Of a stretch of DNA of 7,239 nucleotides, positions 1 through 5,685 are shown piece by piece. Under the pieces are notes generated by a model. It saw nothing but the letters and a program-made list of their open reading frames with translations. It was not told the DNA's origin and ran no database searches. This stretch comes from Candidatus Coatesiibacteriota bacterium. GTDB lineage: Bacteria; JAFGND01. The stretch is taken from the NCBI GenBank assembly GCA_016927185.1, contig JAFGND010000029.1:1-7239 (forward strand), read 5' to 3'. The position numbers were made by a program, and so were the translations under genes. The stretch's first letter is position 1. The number at the start of each line of letters is the position of its first letter.

Positions 1-90
1 AAACACTCTCTTGATACAAGTAGCTGGAAACAGGGAGTTTATATTGTGAAGAGCGGTAAAGAATGCAAGAGGGTAGTGAAGATAAGATGA
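1..90 (+). CDS. C-terminal end of a T9SS sorting-domain protein (5' end outside window)
   Basis: The window opens inside a reading frame of 29 codons that ends at TGA (88-90). The visible peptide is the last part of a type IX secretion (Por) C-terminal sorting domain: LDTSSW, then GVYIVKSG, then a basic tail ending in VVKIR. From the LDTS motif to the end, 17 of 26 residues match the C-terminus of the next gene (189-776), so the two are tandem paralogues at least over this domain. In this family the domain takes the exported protein across the outer membrane, where it is normally removed or used for surface attachment. Nothing can be said about the mature part of the protein, which lies upstream. 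The 98-bp gap to the next gene holds a good ribosome binding site but no convincing terminator. The frame and similarity are seen directly; secretion is inferred from the domain. Confidence 0.8.
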   Translation, partial: KHSLDTSSWKQGVYIVKSGKECKRVVKIR

Positions 91-171
91 ATGAGGAGTA
101 GTTTTGCAAAAAATTGACCTTTTTGCTGGCTGCATAAGCTTCTGGTTTTGGATAATTATGTAAAAATAAAG

Positions 172-177
172 GGAGGT
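172..177 (+). promoter_or_regulatory. Ribosome binding site of the small T9SS cargo gene
   Basis: GGAGGT lies 11 bases before the ATG at 189 and 14 before an adjacent in-frame ATG at 192, slightly long spacing for either. The TGA at 177-179 is in frame with the gene and overlaps the site, so no longer N-terminus is possible. Confidence 0.7.
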
Positions 178-188
178 GAATTGCGATT

Positions 189-776
189 ATGATGAAATCA
201 GTACTTTTCATAGGATTATTTATAGCATCCAGCCTTTTCTCACAAATAAGGGTAGTAAAACCTAATGGTGGAGAGAGATGGAAGGCAGATACTGTTCAGC
301 AAATAATTATATATATAAATGCAGCTGCAGAAGGACCATATTTCGACTTTTATTATTCGGTTGATAATTGCAGGACGTGGAAGTATATAGACAGCGGATA
401 TTACTATGGTAATTACACATATGATTGGGATGTTCCTGACGATCCATCACAATTCTGTTTTGTTAAGGCATATGCTACTATGAGCGGAAACTGGGACACA
501 AGTGATCATGCTTTTACAATATATAACGAACAGACTGGATTCAGGGAATATGAGAAAAATGCATTTTGTCTTCCATGCATTGAATTTAAACCAAATCCTT
601 TCTCAAAGTGTCTATACCTCATCCTTCCAGATTCCACATCAATCTATTCCCTGACAGGACATCTGATACTTAAATTGGATAAGGGGAAATATGAACTTGA
701 TACAAGTAAATGGAGAAATGGAGTATATATAATAAAATCAGGGAACGAGATTAAAAAGATTGTCAAGATTGACTGA
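189..776 (+). CDS. Small secreted protein: Kre9/KNH-like Ig domain plus T9SS type A sorting domain
   Basis: This 195-residue protein has three recognisable parts. Residues 1-19 form a signal peptide: a lysine, then a hydrophobic stretch ending near SSLFSQ. Residues 20-112 resemble the Ser-Thr-rich/Kre9-KNH1 N-terminal Ig-like family: it opens with VVKPNGGERW, has YYSVDNCRTWKYI in the place of the usual sequence 'STDGG.TW..I', then YDWDVP, and closes with DTSDHAFTIY. Residues about 131-195 fit the T9SS type A sorting domain: KPNPFS, IYSLTG, GVYIIKSG and KKIVKI. It should be exported by Sec, cross the outer membrane by T9SS and end up secreted or on the surface. With only one Ig-like module and no enzyme domain, a binding or structural role is plausible but unproven. 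Five cysteines occur in the mature part (61, 90, 127, 130, 141). The upstream gene is a paralogue in the sorting domain. Domain assignment is by motif recognition, not by a search. Confidence 0.85.
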   Translation: MMKSVLFIGLFIASSLFSQIRVVKPNGGERWKADTVQQIIIYINAAAEGPYFDFYYSVDNCRTWKYIDSGYYYGNYTYDWDVPDDPSQFCFVKAYATMSGNWDTSDHAFTIYNEQTGFREYEKNAFCLPCIEFKPNPFSKCLYLILPDSTSIYSLTGHLILKLDKGKYELDTSKWRNGVYIIKSGNEIKKIVKID

Positions 777-830
777 AACCCAGAATTGGAACTTCTCTGA
801 TAATATTATATTTAGTACAACATTATTTTA

Positions 831-844
831 CTGGAAATCTCCAG
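831..844. other. Short hairpin in the 109-bp convergent gap (777-885)
   Basis: CTGGA and TCCAG form a 5-bp stem around the loop AATC between the two convergent stop codons. It lies in the right place for a shared terminator of the T9SS cargo gene and corA, but neither strand has a proper T-run after the stem, so intrinsic termination is not well supported. The rest of the gap is plain AT-rich sequence. Confidence 0.25.
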
Positions 845-885
845 AATCTGCTTTTGATTATATATGACAAGAAACGAAACAATTT

Positions 886-2028
886 CTATATGAAATTCTT
901 CTTTCTGAAATACAGGTAAGTAACAATTGAAGCAGTTATCATTATTACCCAGAGTGCTGGATAAGTCCATTTCATTTCAAGTTCAGGCATGAATTTGAAG
1001 TTCATTCCATATACACCTACAAGAAATGTTACAGGTATGAAAATGGTAGAAAGTGCAGTAAGAAATTTCATGGTTTCATTCAGCTTGTTACTCACGCTTG
1101 ATAAATATATATCAAACATCTCTGACAAGATATCCCTGAAAGTCTCAACTGTGTCAATAATCTGAATTGTATGATCATAAACATCTCTTAGATAAATCTT
1201 TGTCAATTCATTAATAAGGGGATTTTCTTCCTTCTGGAGATGATTGATTACTTCCCTCAACGGCCATGCAGATTTTCTTAGAAGCAGGATTTCCCTTTTA
1301 AGTATGTGAATCTCCTGCATTGTGTATGGAGAAGGATTTTGCATAAGTTCATCTTCAAGGATTTCTATTTCATCACCAAACTTTTCCAGTATCTCGAAAT
1401 AATTGTCTATTATTGCGTCGACAAGTGCATATGCCAGGTAATCAGTCCCCCGTTTTCTTATTTTTCCTTTTCCACTTCTCAATCTTGCCCTTACAGTTTC
1501 AAAAACGTCACCCTTCAATCCTTCCTGGAAAGTTATAAGGAAGTTTTTTCCGAAAATGAGAGTGATTTGCTCGGACTGAAGTTGGTTATTGTCATCATTA
1601 TAAGTCAGCATCTTCAGGAATAATGAGAAAGAATCTGCATATTCATCTATCTTGGGTCTCTGCTGTGAATTTGCAATATCTTCCTGAAGAAGTGGATGGA
1701 GATTAAAAAAAGTTCCTGTTTTTTCTATAATAGAAGTATCATGGATTCCTTCTATGTTAATCCATAGTATTGAAATATCATCTTTTTCCTTGAAGCTTTC
1801 TTCGATATTTTCTATTTTCTTTTCCTCACAGAAATTATCTCCATATTTTATCAATGATATCCCGATTTTTTCAGTTATTTTATCTCCAATATGAACTATT
1901 GAACCTGGAGGTAATCCTGCTTTTTTCGATCTTTTCTTGAAAAAGCGTGACAGATTTAGTTTAGGACTCAGTTTCCCCTTCAAGGTTTTAAGCTTAGCGT
2001 GCATGTTTTTGAATGATAAAAGAAGCAT
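886..2028 (-). CDS. corA: CorA-family Mg2+/Co2+ transport channel
   Basis: CorA is a homopentameric inner-membrane channel that takes up Mg2+ (also Co2+) and closes when its cytoplasmic domain binds Mg2+. The 380-residue product has the signature YGMN (G341-M342-N343) at the end of TM1 (about 322-342), an acidic MPEL periplasmic loop (347-350), TM2 (about 355-374) and a basic tail RKKNFI. The cytoplasmic domain closely follows Thermotoga maritima CorA as I remember it: GLPPGS near residue 38, HPLLQEDI (111-118), QRPK, the block RDVYDHTIQIIDTVETFRDI (281-300), and YLSSVSNK before TM1. Residues matching the known regulatory Mg2+ site (D117, D282) and pore-lining D306 and N317 are kept. Compared with the 351-residue Thermotoga protein, it has about 29 extra residues, most of them a very basic N-terminal stretch. 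The ATG at 2028 has no Shine-Dalgarno, and a stop lies two codons upstream. ATG at 2004 (residue 9) is an equally possible start that also lacks one. It is divergent from the DMT transporter gene. Confidence 0.96.
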   Translation of the reverse strand: MLLLSFKNMHAKLKTLKGKLSPKLNLSRFFKKRSKKAGLPPGSIVHIGDKITEKIGISLIKYGDNFCEEKKIENIEESFKEKDDISILWINIEGIHDTSIIEKTGTFFNLHPLLQEDIANSQQRPKIDEYADSFSLFLKMLTYNDDNNQLQSEQITLIFGKNFLITFQEGLKGDVFETVRARLRSGKGKIRKRGTDYLAYALVDAIIDNYFEILEKFGDEIEILEDELMQNPSPYTMQEIHILKREILLLRKSAWPLREVINHLQKEENPLINELTKIYLRDVYDHTIQIIDTVETFRDILSEMFDIYLSSVSNKLNETMKFLTALSTIFIPVTFLVGVYGMNFKFMPELEMKWTYPALWVIMITASIVTYLYFRKKNFI

Positions 2029-2039
2029 TTTTTAGTCAA
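2013..2039 (-). promoter_or_regulatory. Candidate promoter for a leaderless corA transcript
   Basis: On the minus strand TTGACT (2039 to 2034) resembles a -35 box and TATCAT (2018 to 2013) matches five of six bases of a -10 box, with a 15-bp spacer, which is short. Initiation 7-9 bases after the -10 would fall at about 2004, the A of the second in-frame ATG of corA, giving a leaderless mRNA. This would explain the missing Shine-Dalgarno but would exclude the 2028 start for this transcript. Inference from sequence only. Confidence 0.3.
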
Positions 2040-2052
2040 CTAAAAGTTTAGT
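2030..2052. promoter_or_regulatory. Operator-like array of three alternating TTTAGT half-sites
   Basis: The short region between divergent corA and DMT genes contains TTTAGT (2031-2036), its reverse complement ACTAAA (2039-2044) and TTTAGT again (2047-2052). Each starts 8 bp after the previous one, with 2-bp gaps. The first pair is part of a perfect 7+7 palindrome with a CA centre (2030-2045), and the second pair forms a 6+6 palindrome with an AG centre. It overlaps the candidate corA -35 box. A dimeric regulator controlling one or both transporters is the natural reading, but no regulator gene is in the window and AT-rich sequence makes short palindromes common. Confidence 0.45.
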
Positions 2053-2095
2053 TTCTTCTTTGCAAAAAAATTCAATTTTCAAACTCTCTCTGCCA

Positions 2096-2983
2096 ATGAA
2101 AAACCAAACAAAAGCATATATTTATGGGGGGATAACTGTCCTGCTCTGGTCAACTGTGGCTTCTGCCTTCAAACTTGGTCTCAAGAATTATAGCGTTGAA
2201 CAGCTTCTGCTTTTCTCATCCCTGTCATCTCTTATTTCCATCTTCATTATTCTTGCCTTTCAAGGAAAGATACAACTGCTTGTAAATCAAGGAATAAGAG
2301 ATTTATGTAAATCTGCTTTTTTAGGCTTCATAAATCCATTTGCATATTACCTTATTTTGTTCAAGGCTTATGAATTGCTGCCTGCGCAGGAAGCTCAACC
2401 ATTGAATTTCACATGGCCTCTTGTTTTAACAATATTATCAGTATTCATCCTGAAACAGAAAATCAGGATTATGTCAATTGCAGGGATTCTGATAAGTTTT
2501 GCTGGAGTAATAATCATATCTACAAGAGGGGATATATTTTCCCTCAACTTCAAAAATCCTTTTGGTGCATTCCTGGCTGTTGGCAGTTCAATTTTCTGGG
2601 CTGTTTTCTGGATTTTCAATATAAAAGATGAAAGAGACCCGATTGTAAAACTATTTTTGAACTTTCTTTTTGGATCTCTTTTCCTGTTTGTATTGAATTT
2701 GGTAAGGGGATTTCAAGGAGTAGGAAATCCATATATGCTTATATATCCGATATATATAGGATTGATTGAGATGGGTATTACTTTCTATTTCTGGTTAAAG
2801 GCATTGAGCTTGTCAAGCAAGAGCTCTTCGATAGCCAATCTGATTTATGTAACACCTTTTGCCTCCTTGATAGTTATCAGCTTTGTACTCAATGAGAAGA
2901 TACTAATATCCTCAGTTGCTGGATTGGTTTTCATAATTTCAGGTATCTTGTTGAATGCTTATGTAGATAGAAAAACTAGGTGA
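2096..2983 (+). CDS. EamA/DMT-superfamily transporter (ten-helix, probable metabolite exporter)
   Basis: The product is a 295-residue integral membrane protein with the two-fold EamA repeat of the drug/metabolite transporter superfamily. The first repeat spans about residues 8-142, opening with GGITVLLWSTVASAFKLGL and closing with the glycine-rich helix AGVIIIST before RGD. The second spans about 155-288 and ends in AGLVFIISGILLNAY. About ten hydrophobic helices can be counted, the usual number, with a basic C-terminus DRKTR. ELLPAQEAQPLNFTWPLVL (93-111) is the conserved helix 4 region of one EamA subgroup as I recall it. EamA proteins generally export amino acids or related metabolites across the inner membrane; the substrate cannot be read from the sequence. 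I chose ATG 2096, which places the first helix directly after MKNQTKAY. TTG at 2060 would add 12 residues. Neither has a Shine-Dalgarno. The stop overlaps the convergent MFS gene by 8 bp. Confidence 0.88.
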   Translation: MKNQTKAYIYGGITVLLWSTVASAFKLGLKNYSVEQLLLFSSLSSLISIFIILAFQGKIQLLVNQGIRDLCKSAFLGFINPFAYYLILFKAYELLPAQEAQPLNFTWPLVLTILSVFILKQKIRIMSIAGILISFAGVIIISTRGDIFSLNFKNPFGAFLAVGSSIFWAVFWIFNIKDERDPIVKLFLNFLFGSLFLFVLNLVRGFQGVGNPYMLIYPIYIGLIEMGITFYFWLKALSLSSKSSSIANLIYVTPFASLIVISFVLNEKILISSVAGLVFIISGILLNAYVDRKTR

Positions 2984-4283
2984 TTCTCTCAGGTTCTCTT
3001 ACAAACAGCATTAGTAAAATTGTTGATATAAATGCGATTAGCGATCCATAAAGAAATGCAATATTCCCATTGAAAGCTTTGTAAATTACTCCAAAGATAA
3101 TGCTTGCCGGAAGTGCACCCAAACCAATTGCAAAATTGAATAATCCATAAGCACTTCCATGAAGTTCCTTTTCTGTCATATCTGCAACGAATGCTTTCTC
3201 AGTACCTTCTGTAAATGCATAATAGAAAGCATATACAGCGAACAGCAGGAACAGGACAGGCAGCTGCCAGTAAGGTGGTACTTTGTCCAGGAAAGCAAAT
3301 GCAAGATATACAATTGCATATATGAACCAGCCAATCTTTATTACCTGTTTCCTTCCAATCCTGTCTGATAAGGAGCTCAAGGGAGTTGAAAGCAGGGATT
3401 TAAGGATATGAAAGAAAGACCAGATAATGGGAATTAGCAAAATGCTTATAATTCTGTTCTGCAATTGCTTATCTTCAATTCTGGTTGCAATTACCTGAAG
3501 AGGGTGTATAAGCCCAAAGAGATAAGTGCTTATGTTGGATTTGCTTATGATTTCATCTGCCCTGAAAAGAAGGAAAGCATCAGAGGAATTTCCAAGTGTG
3601 AAAAGAATTATTATGAAAAGATATTTCTTGAAATTCCTGTCGAATTGCTTCAATGAAAAGTTTACTGGCTTTGCTTTTTTATCTTCACATTTCGTTTCTT
3701 TTACAAAGAATATTATAAGGAAAGCAATAATTCCTGGTATCAATGCAATCTTGAAAGTGAATTTGAGGGCATACAATATTGTACAAGGATAGCTTGAAAA
3801 CAAGAGGTAAAGAATTAATATGGCAATTAATGGACCTGAAAATGCACCAAGATGATCCATTGCCCTGTGAAAACCGAATGCTTTTCCCAGACAAGATTTG
3901 TCAGTTGAACTTGCAAGCAGAGCATCTCTTGGAGAAGTCCTTATTCCCTTTCCAATTCTGTCAAACATCCTTACCAGAACTATATGCCATGATGAACCTG
4001 CAAATCCTATCAAAGGTCTTGCCAGTCCGGATATACCGTAACCAAGAAGAACAAACAACTTTCTTTTCTTGAGTTTGTCAGAATGAACGCCAGAAAGAAG
4101 CTTAAGAAGACTTGCTGTGGTTTCAGCAATTCCCTCTATTATCCCGAGAGCGATTGTTCCTGAACCGAGAAGTGAAACGAAAACAGGTATCAGGGGATAA
4201 ATCATTTCAGAACTTATGTCTGTAAAAAGACTTACTAAACCAAGAAAAACAACATTTCTTGAAATATTCTTGAAATACTTCAC
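2976..4283 (-). CDS. Major facilitator superfamily (MFS) transporter
   Basis: This 435-residue inner-membrane protein has two six-helix halves. The N-terminal half carries the motif-A-like loop HSDKLKKRK (67-75) between TM2 and TM3 and the signature DRIGKGIRTSPRDA (108-121), typical of a widespread MFS_1 subgroup of uncharacterised or drug-efflux-like transporters. The second half repeats motif A as SDRIGRKQ (306-313) and has the acidic helix TEGTEKAFVADM (358-369). The substrate is unknown; proton-coupled export is common in the family. The start is GTG 4283, preceded by AGGAAA (4292 to 4287), and the first transmembrane helix follows at once. Between TM7 and TM8 (about 248-278) there are roughly 25 more residues than I expect for this subgroup. 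The gene lies 47 bp after tldE on the same strand, so it is probably co-transcribed with tldD-tldE. Its last 8 bp overlap the DMT gene tail-to-tail, leaving no room for its own terminator in intergenic DNA. Confidence 0.9.
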   Translation of the reverse strand: MKYFKNISRNVVFLGLVSLFTDISSEMIYPLIPVFVSLLGSGTIALGIIEGIAETTASLLKLLSGVHSDKLKKRKLFVLLGYGISGLARPLIGFAGSSWHIVLVRMFDRIGKGIRTSPRDALLASSTDKSCLGKAFGFHRAMDHLGAFSGPLIAILILYLLFSSYPCTILYALKFTFKIALIPGIIAFLIIFFVKETKCEDKKAKPVNFSLKQFDRNFKKYLFIIILFTLGNSSDAFLLFRADEIISKSNISTYLFGLIHPLQVIATRIEDKQLQNRIISILLIPIIWSFFHILKSLLSTPLSSLSDRIGRKQVIKIGWFIYAIVYLAFAFLDKVPPYWQLPVLFLLFAVYAFYYAFTEGTEKAFVADMTEKELHGSAYGLFNFAIGLGALPASIIFGVIYKAFNGNIAFLYGSLIAFISTILLMLFVREPERIT

Positions 4284-4286
4284 GAA

Positions 4287-4292
4287 TTTCCT
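4287..4292 (-). promoter_or_regulatory. Ribosome binding site deciding the GTG start of the MFS gene
   Basis: Read on the minus strand, AGGAAA ends 3 bases before GTG 4283 (the AGGA core is 5 bases away). This supports the non-ATG start. The next in-frame ATG would be residue 27, inside the first membrane helix. Confidence 0.55.
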
Positions 4293-4330
4293 ATTTAGTA
4301 AACCTCTATAAGTCTTTGTACAATAAGAAT

Positions 4331-5674
4331 TTAGTCTGTTTTTTCTCCAGATATCATGACATTTTCAAACATCATTGAAGGATAAACTATCCCTCCTGGA
4401 AATTCTCTTCCGTCACTTGAGATAGCAACAAGATTCTTCATGAGATTAAATATAGTTGTTCCGAGCATGGCATTCTTTATGGGATACTTGAGCTCGCCAT
4501 TTTCAATCCAGTAACCCAGATCAATTGCTGAAGATATATCACCATTTGAATTAGGCTGGAAGGCTGCTGAAGTAAGATAAATTCCTTTGTCTATCTGTTT
4601 TATCAATTCAGCTTCTGTCTTGTCTCCCGGGCTGACAACAATATTGGTGTAGGTTATTTCAGGTCTTGCCCCATATGACTGTCTCATTCCTCTCCCATTG
4701 GATTTTGTTTCTGCCTTTTTTGCAGTATAAGAATTATGAAGAATTTCCTTGAAACATCCGTTTTCAAGAAGAACTACAGGTTTGCAGGGAACTCCCTCAC
4801 CATCATAAGAATGGCTTCTTATTGCATCAGGGATGTTAGGATTGTCTATTATCGTCAGAAACGGAACAGCAAGTTTTTCTTCCAGCCTTCCAGTAAATGG
4901 GGAGCGCTTTCTCTGTAATGCTTCTGCATTAAGTGCTGTAGCTATGCTTTCAGCAAAAGTGCTTGCAGTATCAAAAGATGCAATTACTGGATAGTTTCCT
5001 GTAGCTATCTTTCTTGCACCAAGATACTTCAATGCTATCTCGGAAACATCTTTCCCGAAATTGTTAAATTGAAGATCACTCCATTTCCTGCCAACAATGA
5101 AGTCAGAGTATGTTCCAACGTCCTCACCCTTCTTTATTGTTGCAGAAAGATAGGACAGACAGAACACAGTATCGAATTCCTGCAAAATCCCGAGCGAATT
5201 CCAGATGAAATTTCTTTTAATTGAAATCCTTATGCTTCCTCTCAGACTCATTTCCTTATCTACCTGTATTGCTTCCTCAATCAGTTTGCTGGCAATATCT
5301 GCAAGATGAGCAGTTGAGATTTCAAGTGTCTTCTTATCAGGTTCTGCATTCATGAAATCCGAAGTAGAAGGCAATGGAAGACTGTGAAAATCAGGATCCG
5401 GATCAGAATACTCTATTGTATCTATAAGATTTTTTACTATATATTCTGTTGCCTTCAAATCAAGCCCCATCTGTGATACAAAACCGCTTGCCTTGTTCCT
5501 GAACGCTCTTATCCCTAAGCCTGAATCATTATTGATTGACAGGTTCTTTATTTCATTTCCAAGTATTTCAACAGAAATCAATCTGTTTTCCTGTATATAA
5601 ACTTCTGACTGATCAATTTTCTTTCTTGATAACCATTTATCTATTTTTCCTGCTATTTCTTTATAATTTTTCAT
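4331..5674 (-). CDS. pmbA: TldE/PmbA, non-catalytic partner of the TldD/TldE peptidase
   Basis: In E. coli TldE (PmbA) pairs with TldD in a cytosolic heterodimeric metalloprotease that trims peptides, known for maturing microcin B17 and degrading the CcdA antitoxin. The 447-residue product has the shared fold: an N-terminal domain with the GLGIRAFRNKASGFVS strand motif (52-67) and a C-terminal domain with YDGEGVPCKPVVLLENG (290-306), a SNGRGMRQSYGARP segment (325-338), VVSPGDKTEAELI (346-358), the GIYLTSA loop (364-370) and YWIENGELKYPI (388-399). Where TldD has HExxxH, this protein reads SFDTASTFAESIATALNAEAL (about 233-253) with no histidines, so it should have no metal site of its own. That agrees with the known division of labour. 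Length is normal for the family. The start ATG has AGGAGG 5 bases upstream, overlapping the tldD stop codon, so the two genes are likely translationally coupled. Confidence 0.95.
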   Translation of the reverse strand: MKNYKEIAGKIDKWLSRKKIDQSEVYIQENRLISVEILGNEIKNLSINNDSGLGIRAFRNKASGFVSQMGLDLKATEYIVKNLIDTIEYSDPDPDFHSLPLPSTSDFMNAEPDKKTLEISTAHLADIASKLIEEAIQVDKEMSLRGSIRISIKRNFIWNSLGILQEFDTVFCLSYLSATIKKGEDVGTYSDFIVGRKWSDLQFNNFGKDVSEIALKYLGARKIATGNYPVIASFDTASTFAESIATALNAEALQRKRSPFTGRLEEKLAVPFLTIIDNPNIPDAIRSHSYDGEGVPCKPVVLLENGCFKEILHNSYTAKKAETKSNGRGMRQSYGARPEITYTNIVVSPGDKTEAELIKQIDKGIYLTSAAFQPNSNGDISSAIDLGYWIENGELKYPIKNAMLGTTIFNLMKNLVAISSDGREFPGGIVYPSMMFENVMISGEKTD

Positions 5675-5679
5675 TGAAG

Positions 5680-5685
5680 CCTCCT
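5680..5685 (-). promoter_or_regulatory. Ribosome binding site of tldE overlapping the tldD stop
   Basis: AGGAGG on the minus strand sits 5 bases before the tldE ATG (5674). Two of its bases (5684, 5685) are shared with the TAG stop of tldD (5684-5686). Ribosomes ending tldD would stand on the tldE site, which favours coupled, balanced synthesis of the two subunits. Confidence 0.85.

Noticed and set aside
114-140. Promoter for the small T9SS cargo gene (TTGACC at 114-119 with TAAGCT at 135-140)
   Set aside because: The -10 matches only three of six bases and the spacer is 15 bp; GATAAT at 151-156 has no partner at a proper distance. Not strong enough to annotate.
1-776. Recent tandem duplication of the T9SS genes
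   Set aside because: The protein ends are similar, but at DNA level only a stretch of about 13 bases is identical and the rest has diverged, so the duplication is old or the likeness is limited to the sorting domain.
831-844. Intrinsic bidirectional terminator between the T9SS cargo gene and corA
   Set aside because: The stem is only 5 bp and neither strand has a T-tract directly after it; kept only as a weak hairpin.
2060-2095. Upstream TTG start for the DMT transporter
   Set aside because: It adds 12 residues with no Shine-Dalgarno; ATG 2096 puts the first membrane helix at the usual distance from the N-terminus.
811-4335. A TTTAGT regulon, based on further single copies at 811-816, 1955-1960, 4294-4299 and 4330-4335
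   Set aside because: Single hexamers of this composition are expected by chance; only the spaced triple at 2031-2052 stands out, and some of the others lie inside coding sequence or a stop codon.
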